From positions 1-64,000 of the forward strand of contig DIWJ01000049.1 in the NCBI GenBank assembly GCA_002428445.1: a DNA stretch of 64,000 nt, written 5' to 3'. This stretch comes from Syntrophaceae bacterium UBA6109 (GTDB lineage Bacteria > Desulfobacterota > Syntrophia > Syntrophales > UBA6109). Shown piece after piece: positions 52,715 through 61,031 of the stretch; the first letter of the stretch is position 1, and the number at the start of each line of letters is the position of its first letter. Made by a program: the position numbers and the translations under genes. The notes under the pieces were generated by a model. It saw only the letters and a program-made list of their open reading frames with translations. It did not search any database and was not told where the DNA came from.

Positions 52715-53365
52715 TCATTCCCTTACCAGCGCGGTCCCGCACTTCGGGCACTGCTTCTGCAGGCAGGGTACGCCGCGTTCGTGCGGCTCTCGATGTCCGC
52801 ATTGCGGACATCGACAAGTGCCGACGGCGCCGCCTGCACGGGGACCGCCCATGCGGCCTTGCCCTTGGCCACCTTGACCCTGCCCGCCTCGGCCTTGGCC
52901 TTGGCCTTGTCCGCCTTGACCCTGCCCCCTGCCGCCGCCTGAACCTCTTCCGCCGCCTTGTTTTCCGTTCATAAAGATTTCCTCCCGTTTTCTGTCAAAG
53001 ATCCTCCCCTGTCGGCGCTGTCCAGTCCCACAGCATCCGGGCATGGCGTAGTCGCCGCCTTCAAGAGAATCGTTTATCCACGCTTGAATGATCTCGCGCA
53101 GGTCCCCGGCCACAAAAGGAATCACGCGGATGCCGTAAGCAGCAATCACCTCGTGCAGCGGCCGGGAAATCGCTCCGCAAACCAATGTGTCGATGTCGAT
53201 CTCCACAAGGCAGGTCGCCTTGTGAACCAGCTGATCATCGGGCAGGACGTCCTCCGCTTCGGTGACAACGCATCCCTTCTCGGCCTCGACGATACGGATC
53301 TGCCGCGCGTTGTCGAATACCGGCGCAATCCGATCGTTCCAGTATGCAAATGCCGCTTTTCTCAT
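52715..53365 (-). CDS. NifX-like domain fused to Gly/Gln repeats and a zinc ribbon
   Basis: 216 residues from ATG 53365. Residues 1-105 have the NifX-like fold (AAFAYWNDRIAPVFDNARQI; VCGAISRPLHEVIAAYGIRVIP) and end with a GCCG segment. A 45-residue tract of Gly, Gln and Arg follows, encoded by short tandem repeats, then a zinc ribbon with CRCPQCGHREP and CLQKQCPKCG. Inside the frame, ATG 52972 has GGGAGGA 7 nt upstream and could yield a separate 85-residue Gly/Gln-zinc-ribbon protein. It is the first gene after the sigma-54 promoter. Confidence 0.82.
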   Translation of the reverse strand: MRKAAFAYWNDRIAPVFDNARQIRIVEAEKGCVVTEAEDVLPDDQLVHKATCLVEIDIDTLVCGAISRPLHEVIAAYGIRVIPFVAGDLREIIQAWINDSLEGGDYAMPGCCGTGQRRQGRIFDRKREEIFMNGKQGGGRGSGGGRGQGQGGQGQGQGRGGQGQGGQGQGRMGGPRAGGAVGTCRCPQCGHREPHERGVPCLQKQCPKCGTALVRE

Positions 53366-53398
53366 CCGAGAACCTGCCTTTCGTTCGCAGATGAATGG

Positions 53399-53414
53399 AG
53401 CAATTGTCATGCCA
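53399..53414 (-). promoter_or_regulatory. Sigma-54 (-24/-12) promoter of the NifX/ATPase operon
   Basis: The minus strand reads TGGCATG-ACAA-TTGCT, one mismatch from consensus TGGCACG-N4-TTGCW. It lies 34 bp before ATG 53365. It is separated by about 90 bp from two dyads that look like activator sites. The gene just upstream encodes a sigma-54 activator, which makes this control convincing. Confidence 0.8.
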
Positions 53415-53502
53415 GCGGCTGCAGCCCATTGCGGAGCATGTCCAACATGGTGCAAACACGTACGAATAGGTAATTCGCGATGGGAGGAGAAGACACAGAA
53501 GG

Positions 53503-53551
53503 GTAGCGCAACGGCTACTGTTGTCTATTATGAAGGGAGCGGAAGCGCTAC
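53503..53551. promoter_or_regulatory. Paired dyads, likely sigma-54 activator binding sites
   Basis: Site 1 at 53503-53518 is GTAGC-N6-GCTAC, a perfect dyad. Site 2 at 53536-53551 is GGAGC-N6-GCTAC, with one mismatch. Their centres are 33 bp apart, three helical turns, so both would face the same side of DNA. They lie about 90-150 bp upstream of the -24/-12 promoter; site 2 overlaps the stop codon of the activator gene. Confidence 0.7.
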
Positions 53552-54939
53552 CGTATGCGCCTGGCGCGGGAACGGCCGTCCTGCTCCGGCAGAGCAATGC
53601 CCAGTTTTTTCATCCTGCGGAAGAGCGTGGTCTTGTGGATGCCAAGTTCTCTCGCCGCCATCAGGCGGTTGAAGGCGTTGCGATCGAGGGCGGCCCGGAT
53701 GGCCTGGGCGTCAAGGATGTCGTGGGCCGACCGCACGTCGGGATCCGTACCCGGCTCCGTCCTATGGAATCTCAACTCCTCCGGAAGATGTCCGATGCCG
53801 ATGGGTCCTTCGCTGCAGAGAATGAAGGCACGCTCGACAATATTTTCCAACTCGCGGATGTTACCCGGCCAATCATGGGCCATAAGGAGTGAAAGAGCTT
53901 CCGCCGTCATTCCCTGCACGGTTTTCCGCTGCAGCCGGTTGAAACGGGCGATAAATTGTTCGACGAGAAGAGGGATGTCTTCTTTCCTGCGGCGGAGCGG
54001 GGGCAGTTCGATGCGCACCACATTCACACGGTAGTAGAGGTCTTCCCGAAAAGCTTTCTGCCGCACCTGTTCAGCCAGGTCTTTGTTGGTAGCTACGACG
54101 ATCCGCGCATCCGTGCTTTCGGAACGGACCGCCCCCAATGGTTCATAGGTCCTCTCCTGCAGCACGCGCAACAGGCGGACCTGCAACGCCGGACTCACCT
54201 CGCCGATTTCGTCGAGGAAAAGGGTCCCTCCCGCAGCCAGCGCAAAACGACCGGCCTTGTCCTTGTTCGCACCGGTAAATGCGCCGGCCTTATAACCAAA
54301 CAACTCGGACTCCAGGAGCGTATCGGGCAGGGCGCCGCAATTGACCGCAATGAACGGATGCCGGTTGCGGGGGCTGAGGGCATGGATCGTCCTGGCCACC
54401 AGTTCCTTGCCCGTTCCGGTTTCGCCGAGGATGAGAACGGTGCTGGGACTGGCGGCAATCGCCGGCAGAACCTCGAACACACGCCGCATCAGGGGGCTCC
54501 GGCTGGTCAGATCGCCGACCCGGAATTTCCCTTCGAGTTCCCGGCGCAGCTCCTCGACGTCGGAAAGATCGCGGAAGGTCTCGGCCCCGCCGATGACGCG
54601 GCCATCGGCGTCCTTCAGGACGGCCGTGGAAACGCTGATGGGAATGCGGTCGCCGTCCTTGTTGATGATGTACCCGGATTTGCCGATGATCGGTTTCGCC
54701 GACCGCAGAGTCTCCTGGAGCGCGCAGGCAGCACCGCACATGCTGGACCGGAACACTTCCGAGCATCGCCGGCCGATCGCTTCCTTGCGCGTCACTCCGG
54801 TGATTTTTTCCGCCGCCCGGTTGAACGACATGACGCGCCATTCCATGTCCACGGTGAAGACTCCGTCAGAGATGCTTTCGAGGATCGCTTCCGTGGGAGT
54901 CATGTGGCGCCGCTTTTCGCTCTTCTTGCGGGAACTCAT
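53548..54939 (-). CDS. PAS-domain sigma-54-dependent activator
   Basis: 463 residues. An N-terminal PAS domain (about 13-125) carries three Cys in RRCSEVFRSSMCGAACAL (Cys59, Cys68, Cys72), which may bind a cluster or form a redox switch. The AAA+ domain has Walker A GETGTGKE at 172-179, GAFTGA at 219-224 and Walker B TLFLDE at 239-244. A Fis-type helix-turn-helix ends the protein. There is no receiver domain, so it likely senses redox or metal directly. It is immediately upstream of, and probably controls, the sigma-54 promoter at 53399-53414. Confidence 0.9.
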   Translation of the reverse strand: MSSRKKSEKRRHMTPTEAILESISDGVFTVDMEWRVMSFNRAAEKITGVTRKEAIGRRCSEVFRSSMCGAACALQETLRSAKPIIGKSGYIINKDGDRIPISVSTAVLKDADGRVIGGAETFRDLSDVEELRRELEGKFRVGDLTSRSPLMRRVFEVLPAIAASPSTVLILGETGTGKELVARTIHALSPRNRHPFIAVNCGALPDTLLESELFGYKAGAFTGANKDKAGRFALAAGGTLFLDEIGEVSPALQVRLLRVLQERTYEPLGAVRSESTDARIVVATNKDLAEQVRQKAFREDLYYRVNVVRIELPPLRRRKEDIPLLVEQFIARFNRLQRKTVQGMTAEALSLLMAHDWPGNIRELENIVERAFILCSEGPIGIGHLPEELRFHRTEPGTDPDVRSAHDILDAQAIRAALDRNAFNRLMAARELGIHKTTLFRRMKKLGIALPEQDGRSRARRIR

Positions 54940-55098
54940 CGCGCTAGCCCTCCGTGCAGTCCGATTGCCGCCGGAATCAGGCGTCCGCGGTCCTTTCCGC
55001 CGGCAATCCGCGGATCCTCAAAAAGGGGGTTCCAACAGCCTGCGTTCATCTTCTCACACTGACCGGGCCAAGTCATCCGTTTCCTTCCGTCGGCGCCC

Positions 55099-56400
55099 TC
55101 AGTTCCCGGGCGGTTTGAAACGCGCGTGCAGGGTTTCCGGTATGCTGATCAGCAGGGGCATCCGGATCAGGAGGTCGATCGCCACAAAGGCAATGAAGAT
55201 ATATTGCGGTCCGACCTTGTCCCAGATGATGCCTGATGCGAGGGCCAGACATCCGCTCAGGCTCATTTTGCAGAACCGGGTGGTGCCCAGCCATCTCCCC
55301 ATATGTTCCGCGGGAACCAATTCCCGTTCGATGGAGGCCGCAATCGGTATCCCGATGAAGTAGAAGCCCTGCAGAATGCCGGCGACGATCAGAAAGGCCG
55401 GTGACGGCGCCCAGATCAGCATCAGGTTGGACATCCAGAAGAGAGGAATGATCCCGTAGAGGATCTTCTTTCGACCGATCCTGTCCGCCATGTGCCCAAG
55501 CGGGATTGCCAGGAGAATGGAGGAGAGGGCCGATGCTGTGACCATGGCGCCCAGGACAAATTCCTGCGCCCCCTTGACGGTATAGGCGAATACCTGAGTA
55601 AACGGAAACACCATGCCCAGGGGCAATTGAGTGATCGAGGCGATGATCAGCCATTTTTTCAGATGACGGCCGCCTTTGAGCACTTCGGCGATGTCTCTGA
55701 TCAAATGCGGCCGGCTGATAGACTTGCACCACCGTCGATCCGAAAGTTGCGTCTTGACGACAACGAAGGTAAAGACCGTGATGGTGAGGCCCAGGAAAAA
55801 AAGCGGGCGGATCCCGTCGGCATGGATACCCCCGAACAGACTGACCGTCCAGGCGGCCAGCATCGGTCCGGCCATCCCAAGAAGACCGGCGGCCACTGTC
55901 TCACAGATCATCATGCCGGTTGCCCGGTCCCGATTGACCAGGCAGTTGCCGCAGATGGTGGAGCAACTCTGGCCGCTGGTTGAGACGCCGATCCAATAGG
56001 CGATCATCGCGACAAGGGCCATTCCGAGGTTTTGCGCGATCCCGTAAGCCAGATAGGAGGTGGCCAGAAAACCGATCCCGGCCAGGTAAATCTTCTTGGG
56101 GCCGGTCTGGTCGATAAGCCAGCCGACGAAGAGTGCGGGAATGCCTGCGAGGATCATGGCAAGACTGTTGACAAACCCGAGCTGCGTTCCCGTGGCCCCC
56201 AGCGCGACGATGTAGACGGACAGGTAGGGGAAGACCATCTGATAGGCGAGCCTGTCGAGAGATGTGCGGACAACGGTCACAATCCAGTCCCGCTCCTGCC
56301 TCTTCAGGAAAGAGAGGCTGCTGCCGAACAGGGTCGGTCGAGGGTGCGCGGGCGGTTCCGGACAAGAGTGAAGAGCTCGTTCCTTCTGCTGCTGGGGCAT
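55099..56400 (-). CDS. MFS transporter
   Basis: 433 residues with twelve predicted spans after a 40-residue cytoplasmic lead. The N-half has VGWLIDQTGPKKIYLAGI and the C-half GHMADRIGRKKILYG, both versions of the MFS loop 2-3 motif. Cys-rich STSGQSCSTICGNCLVNRDRA in span 4 is unusual. Substrate unknown. It lies 159 bp upstream of the activator gene on the same strand but is probably separate. Confidence 0.82.
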   Translation of the reverse strand: MPQQQKERALHSCPEPPAHPRPTLFGSSLSFLKRQERDWIVTVVRTSLDRLAYQMVFPYLSVYIVALGATGTQLGFVNSLAMILAGIPALFVGWLIDQTGPKKIYLAGIGFLATSYLAYGIAQNLGMALVAMIAYWIGVSTSGQSCSTICGNCLVNRDRATGMMICETVAAGLLGMAGPMLAAWTVSLFGGIHADGIRPLFFLGLTITVFTFVVVKTQLSDRRWCKSISRPHLIRDIAEVLKGGRHLKKWLIIASITQLPLGMVFPFTQVFAYTVKGAQEFVLGAMVTASALSSILLAIPLGHMADRIGRKKILYGIIPLFWMSNLMLIWAPSPAFLIVAGILQGFYFIGIPIAASIERELVPAEHMGRWLGTTRFCKMSLSGCLALASGIIWDKVGPQYIFIAFVAIDLLIRMPLLISIPETLHARFKPPGN

Positions 56401-56564
56401 CGTGCTTGTTTCCTGTCTGCGTCTCTCGAAAGAGGTCCTCTAAATGCCGAACGCGCAAAGTTGTCAAGGGAAATTTCCGGCGGACGGGGGATGCGGTGGG
56501 GTCGCAACCGCTGCAGGGGAGGCGGCGGGAGGGGGGATCTCCAGAAAGTCGGCGGCCCGGCGCT

Positions 56565-57968
56565 TCAGCCGGGGCGCGCACGCCCGCGCCGCAGGGCACG
56601 CCAAACCAGGGGAAGCCATCGCGCAACCCCTTCCTGTCCCCGGTATCGGCGGGCCAGTTCGTTCGGATTCATTCCCCTGAGAAAACAGAAAACCACAAAC
56701 TGATTGATGAGCCATGCTGACAGGGGTCCGATCCGCCGGTAACGCCGGGCGGACGTGACGACCGCCTCCGGCAGCGTGACAACCCGGCCCTGCTTCCTGA
56801 GCGCCCAAACCAATGCGGCATCCTCCATGATGGGAATCTCCGGGAAACCGCCCGCGGCCAGGAAATCGGCCTTCCACAAGAAAATCCCCTGGTCGCCGTA
56901 GGGCAACTGCAGACATCGGGAACGCAGGTTGGCGCCCCATTCCACGATCCGGAGCGATGCGCCTGCCCCGTCGAAGCGAAGGCGGAAGGCCCCGCCGGCG
57001 ATCCGCGGATCGGTCAGCGCCCGCCGTATATGCCGGTCAAATCCTTCCGGAAGCCGCGTGTCGGCGTGGAGGAAGAGAAGGATTTCCGCCGCCGTATGCC
57101 CGGCTCCGATGTTCATCTGCGCGGCGCGGTTCGGGCGGCTGCGGATAACGCGGGCTCCTTGCGCTTCCGATGTCATGACCGTGAGGTCCCTGCTGCCGCC
57201 GTCGACAACCAAAGTTTCCGTGTTTTCTCCGTTTCCGCAGCGGGAGAGAGTCTCGGAGATGTGGTGTTCCTCATTCAAGGCGGGGATGACGGTCGCGATG
57301 CGCGGAACTCTGTTCAGCAGGGCTTTCCCCCAGAAGGGCAGATCTTCGGGACGATCAATATCCGGCAGGCATTGCAGGAGGGAAACACGCATCCCGGCAA
57401 GACGCGCCCGCACCAGTGTCTCCGCCAGGACGTTTTCGTTTCCCCAGGCCATGCCCGCAAAAAGTGACGGTTCGGGTAGCGTCAGACCGACGAGATAGTA
57501 GCCTCCGTCCTCGGCCGGGCCGAGGACGCAGTCGTGAGTGCGCAGGCCGTCGAAGGCCTGCTGAAGAAGGGGAGAGGAGATCCCGGGACAGTCCGTGCCG
57601 ATGAGGACGATGCGCTTTGCGCCCCGGTCGGCGGCAAAACGAAAAGACTTCAGCATGCGCAGCCCAAGGTCGCCTTCGGCCTGAGGCCAGTACTGGAAAT
57701 CGGTCCCGAACAGCCGCTGCATTCGGCTTTCATCGCCTCCTTCGTGGTGGACCTCAACGCCGATGCCGGGCGGCAATGTTCGCGCCACCGCCAGGACATG
57801 ATTCGTCATTTCCCGCTGCAGCCGGCATGCCCCGCCTGCACCGAGCTCGGGGATCATCCGGGTCTTGACCTTGCCCCGTTCCGGGTGCCGGGTGAAGACG
57901 ATGAGCAGATCGTGATGGACTTTACCGGGATTCCATGGGTCGGAAAACGATGAAGAAGAAAAATCCAT
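56565..57968 (-). CDS. Fused arsenosugar-type glycosyltransferase (TIGR04282 + TIGR04283 domains)
   Basis: 467 residues. The N-terminal 210 residues form a nucleotidyltransferase-like domain (IVFTRHPERGKVKTRMIPELG, IVLIGTDCPGISSPLLQQAF, GPAEDGGYYLVGL) of the TIGR04282 type. The C-terminal part is a GT2 glycosyltransferase (TVIPALNEEHHISETL, VVDGGSRDLT, HADTRLP, MEDAALVWALRKQG) of the TIGR04283 type, with the catalytic ED motif. Both families are named for arsenosugar clusters but occur widely without arsenic genes; no arsM-like gene is evident here. Usually two genes, here one. Confidence 0.85.
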   Translation of the reverse strand: MDFSSSSFSDPWNPGKVHHDLLIVFTRHPERGKVKTRMIPELGAGGACRLQREMTNHVLAVARTLPPGIGVEVHHEGGDESRMQRLFGTDFQYWPQAEGDLGLRMLKSFRFAADRGAKRIVLIGTDCPGISSPLLQQAFDGLRTHDCVLGPAEDGGYYLVGLTLPEPSLFAGMAWGNENVLAETLVRARLAGMRVSLLQCLPDIDRPEDLPFWGKALLNRVPRIATVIPALNEEHHISETLSRCGNGENTETLVVDGGSRDLTVMTSEAQGARVIRSRPNRAAQMNIGAGHTAAEILLFLHADTRLPEGFDRHIRRALTDPRIAGGAFRLRFDGAGASLRIVEWGANLRSRCLQLPYGDQGIFLWKADFLAAGGFPEIPIMEDAALVWALRKQGRVVTLPEAVVTSARRYRRIGPLSAWLINQFVVFCFLRGMNPNELARRYRGQEGVARWLPLVWRALRRGRARPG

Positions 57969-58003
57969 GAATTTGGCCACCGAGCGAATTTCACCAGTAA
58001 TTC

Positions 58004-58032
58004 ATTATAGTTCAGTTGCCGGAAGGTGGCAA
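58004..58032 (-). promoter_or_regulatory. Sigma-70 promoter of the glycosyltransferase fusion
   Basis: On the minus strand TTGCCA (58032-58027) and a perfect TATAAT (58009-58004) are 17 bp apart. Transcription near 57997 leaves about 29 nt before ATG 57968. Confidence 0.65.
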
Positions 58033-58189
58033 TGGAATGATCGCAAGACCCCGCGGCGGGCAGAAACCCTGCGGCGGCGGGCCTTGCCGGACGGACTGTT
58101 GAGAATTAGGGGCGTGCTGTCGACCTTTCCCAATGCTCCCCGCAGTCGTTGAAATGCGGTTCCCTTCATGGTACATTCCTACCCGAACT

Positions 58190-59233
58190 ATGAAACGCAT
58201 CGAATCCGTCCTCGTCAATAAAGAGGAGACCCTCTTCAACCTCTTCAAGCTCAAGTCGATGGTGCGGGAAAACGACTCCCTTGCCGTCCTCATGTATGGA
58301 GCTCCCGATCCGGACGCCGTCGCCTCCTCCCTGGCCCTGTGCGAAATTCTCAGGAAGACGACGAGCATGGCCAAGTGCGCCTTTGTTTCGACCGAGAAGC
58401 CGACCCGCCAGCAAAACGCAGAGTTCATCCGCGCCATGAAGCTGAAGATCTCGCTGCTCAAGGAAGTGGATCTTCACGAATACCGCCTGATCGCCGTCGT
58501 CGACGCCCAGCCGACCTTCTTCGGAGACCTCCTGGGGGATATCCGGCCGCAGATCGTCCTCGACCACCATCCGTGCACGACAGTCTGGCATGCGGAGCTG
58601 GCGGATATCCGGCCCCGATACGGCGCCGTATCCACCATGATGACGGAGTATCTGCTCGCCGCGCGGATCCGCATCCCCAAGTTCCTCTACACGGCGCTTC
58701 TGTACGGGATCAAGACCGACACGGACAATTTCGCCCGCGACGCCAGTCTGGAAGACATCAGCGCCTATTACCTCAACTACGCCCGCGCCAACCGCGAACT
58801 CATCCGCCGGATCGAACTCAACGAAATCCCCCGGAAGTACCTGAAGTACTTCGACTACGCCTACCGCCGGAGGATCCGCCACCGCGACCGCGTTATCAGC
58901 TTCCTGGGAAAGGTCGAAAGCGCGGACGCCTGCGTCCAGGTCGCCGATTTCTACCTGCGGCTCATCGACATCTCCTTCGTCATCATCGCGGCGATCGTGA
59001 AGGACAAGCTTGTGGTCGTTTTCCGGGGCGACGGCTACCGCCGGGACTGCGGGGCGATCGCCGAGAGGGCCTTCGCAGAAATCGGCAAGGCCGGCGGTCA
59101 CCGGAGCGCTGCCCGCGTGGAAGTCGCGATGGAAAAACTGGAGGAACTGATCGGCAAGGAACCCTCAGACCAGGCGATCGAGTCGTTCATCGTTGAGCGC
59201 CTGCATCGGAGAAGGATGCACGATGACGGCTGA
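58190..59233 (+). CDS. DHH-family phosphoesterase (NrnA-like)
   Basis: 347 residues from ATG 58190. The DHH domain has YGAPDPDAVASSLAL, VVDAQPTFFGD and the VLDHHPC motif; GIKTDTDNFARDASLED follows, and a DHHA1-like domain ends the protein. Relatives degrade short oligoribonucleotides or pAp, or act as exopolyphosphatase-like enzymes. Its end overlaps the start of the GalT-like gene by 11 bp. The first DHH motif reads DPDAVAS rather than the usual DxDxxxS with His. Confidence 0.85.
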   Translation: MKRIESVLVNKEETLFNLFKLKSMVRENDSLAVLMYGAPDPDAVASSLALCEILRKTTSMAKCAFVSTEKPTRQQNAEFIRAMKLKISLLKEVDLHEYRLIAVVDAQPTFFGDLLGDIRPQIVLDHHPCTTVWHAELADIRPRYGAVSTMMTEYLLAARIRIPKFLYTALLYGIKTDTDNFARDASLEDISAYYLNYARANRELIRRIELNEIPRKYLKYFDYAYRRRIRHRDRVISFLGKVESADACVQVADFYLRLIDISFVIIAAIVKDKLVVVFRGDGYRRDCGAIAERAFAEIGKAGGHRSAARVEVAMEKLEELIGKEPSDQAIESFIVERLHRRRMHDDG

Positions 59234-60287
59234 AGGAAAAGGGGCCTGGTTCGAAAAGAAGGTCGAGACCTGCCGTTACCTCAATCCCCTGAAAAATTTC
59301 CAGGAAAATGAAGTAACGCTGGAGGTGAGGCGGGACGGCATCACCGGAACGGTGAGCCGTGTACTTCCTTACCGCGGCAAGCGCAAGTTCAACCAGCCGG
59401 ATGCCAAGACCTACCTTGAAAAATCGCCGGAGTCCCTCTGCCCCTTCTGCCCGGCCCTTCTGGATCAAGTCGCGGCGCGCTTCACTCCGGAGTTTTTCCC
59501 CGAGGGGAGGTTGACGCGCGGCCGGGCTGTTCTCTTTCCGAACGCCTTCCCGCACGACGCCTTCAATACCGTCGCCGTGATCTCGGAAAAACACTACCTG
59601 GCGCTGGACGAACTGACGCCGGAGGTGATGCGCGACGCCTTTGGGCTCTGCCTCGATTACTTCCGGAGGATGAAGGCGGCGAGACCCGTGTTGAGCTCGG
59701 CATCCATCAACTGGAATTACATGCCGCCCTCAGGCGGCGGCCTCCTGCACCCCCACCTTCAGACGGTGATGGGGGAGCGGCCGACGCGCTATGCCGAACA
59801 CCTCCGGAGAAGTGCGAAGCAGTACGGAAAGCAGACCGGCAGAGACCTGTGGCGGGATCTGATCGCCAACGAATGCGAAAAGGGAGTCCGGCACATCGCC
59901 CGGACAGGCGCGATCGACTGGCTGGCGGCCTTCGCCCCGCGGGGGATGGCCGGCGAGGTACGGTTCGTGTTCTCGGGGAGAAATTCGCTCTTTGCACTGA
60001 CCGGCGAGGATTGGGAATTTTTCTTTGAAGGCTTGTCCAGGATATTCCGCTACCTGAAGGAAGCGGGACTTGTCAGCTTCAACCTCGCCATCTACGGGGC
60101 GCTGCGGGATGACAGCCTGCTGACCGTCCAGGGAAGCGTCATCCCCCGCTTCGTCGTGCTGCCTCTGGGCGCGAGCGACATCAACTATTTCGAGAAGCTT
60201 CACAACGAGGTCATCTGCCCCATCGTTCCCGAGAACCTCTGCACCGAGCTCAAGCCCTTCTTCGCGAATGGCGGGATGAAGCCGTAG
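59223..60287 (+). CDS. Galactose-1-phosphate uridylyltransferase-like protein
   Basis: 354 residues. It has a CPFCPALLDQ zinc-like pair, the FPNAFPHDAFNTVAVIS segment and the active-site HPHLQ within GGGLLHPHLQTVMGE, matching the GalT branch of the HIT superfamily; a Lys-rich insertion follows. GalT transfers UMP between glucose-1-P and galactose-1-P, but no other gal genes are near. Coupled to the DHH phosphoesterase by an 11-bp overlap, it may instead process a nucleotide or nucleotide-sugar intermediate. Confidence 0.82.
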   Translation: MTAEGKGAWFEKKVETCRYLNPLKNFQENEVTLEVRRDGITGTVSRVLPYRGKRKFNQPDAKTYLEKSPESLCPFCPALLDQVAARFTPEFFPEGRLTRGRAVLFPNAFPHDAFNTVAVISEKHYLALDELTPEVMRDAFGLCLDYFRRMKAARPVLSSASINWNYMPPSGGGLLHPHLQTVMGERPTRYAEHLRRSAKQYGKQTGRDLWRDLIANECEKGVRHIARTGAIDWLAAFAPRGMAGEVRFVFSGRNSLFALTGEDWEFFFEGLSRIFRYLKEAGLVSFNLAIYGALRDDSLLTVQGSVIPRFVVLPLGASDINYFEKLHNEVICPIVPENLCTELKPFFANGGMKP

Positions 60288-60364
60288 AAGGCCCGGGCGG
60301 ATGTACCGGTACGGCACGAAGCCCCGACCCTGTCCGGGTCTTCGCCGGATCTGGCCCCCCGGAA

Positions 60365-60565
60365 TCAGCCCCGGTCCTTGAAGAGCTCCGTGTGGAGTTT
60401 CCCGCCGGTCGCCCAGTTCTCTTTCGGAAGCTCCTCGAACTGGATAGTGACGGCCTCGGGCGACATCTTTCCGGTCCGCACCATGGCCTCCGTCAGCGCC
60501 ACGGCCATTTCCGCCTTCTGCTCCCTCGTCCTTCCGGTCCACATGCTGACTCTCAAAACAGGCAT
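60365..60565 (-). CDS. 4-oxalocrotonate tautomerase family protein
   Basis: 66 residues from ATG 60565. The catalytic Pro is residue 2 after Met removal (MPVLRVSMWTGRTREQ), followed by the AVALTEAMVRTGKMSPEAVTIQFEEL pattern of the family (helix then strand). These tautomerases act on small 2-oxo acids or dehalogenate; the substrate is unknown. Convergent with the GalT-like gene. Confidence 0.85.
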   Translation of the reverse strand: MPVLRVSMWTGRTREQKAEMAVALTEAMVRTGKMSPEAVTIQFEELPKENWATGGKLHTELFKDRG

Positions 60566-60663
60566 CGCTCGTCCTCCTCTGTCTTCCGCCGTTTTCCTCC
60601 GACATCTCTTCCGCCGCGGGATTTTTTCCGCGGTCCGCGGTGACATCCTACACCCGCTGTGCA

Positions 60664-60699
60664 GAAAACAAAACGGCCCCGCCCGGCAGGGCGGAGCCG
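60664..60699 (-). terminator. Rho-independent terminator of the FmdB gene
   Basis: On the minus strand CGGCTCCGCCC pairs with GGGCGGGGCCG (one G-T pair) around a TGCC loop, followed by TTTTGTTTTC. It lies 30 bp after the FmdB stop. Confidence 0.8.
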
Positions 60700-60728
60700 C
60701 AAAACTGATGAAGAAAAAATGCCGGCGG

Positions 60729-61004
60729 TTACTCGTCTTTCTTGGCCGCCGTCTTCGACTCGGTCTTCGTTTCCTTCGTTTCCGTCGAAGGCGGAGTTGC
60801 CTTGGTCTCCGAAGCGGGCGCCTTCTTTCCGCCGTAGTCCGTCACGTACCAGCCGCTCCCCTTCAAGTGGAATGAAGACATGGAGATGAGTTTCCCCACC
60901 GGCCCCCTGCAGAACTTGCAGGACTTCAGGGGCGAATCGGTGATCTTCTGGAACTGCTCGAATTCTTTCCCGCATTTCCTGCATTTGTATTCATAAATCG
61001 GCAT
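60729..61004 (-). CDS. FmdB-type zinc-ribbon protein
   Basis: 91 residues from ATG 61004. The zinc ribbon has [19 protein letters not shown] and [13 protein letters not shown], followed by [13 protein letters not shown], all family hallmarks. A Lys/Thr/Glu-rich tail of 35 residues is appended. FmdB proteins are linked to amide use or formamidase regulation in some bacteria, but many are of unknown role. Compare the 27-residue mini-protein at 50616-50699. Confidence 0.9.
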   Translation of the reverse strand: MPIYEYKCRKCGKEFEQFQKITDSPLKSCKFCRGPVGKLISMSSFHLKGSGWYVTDYGGKKAPASETKATPPSTETKETKTESKTAAKKDE

Positions 61005-61031
61005 AACCAACACCCTCCTGCCACTTCTTGA

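Noticed and set aside
52850..52965. Short tandem GGCCAAGGC-type repeats considered as a CRISPR-like or satellite array
   Set aside because: The repeats are imperfect, only a few bases long, have no spacers, and encode the Gly/Gln tract of an in-frame protein.
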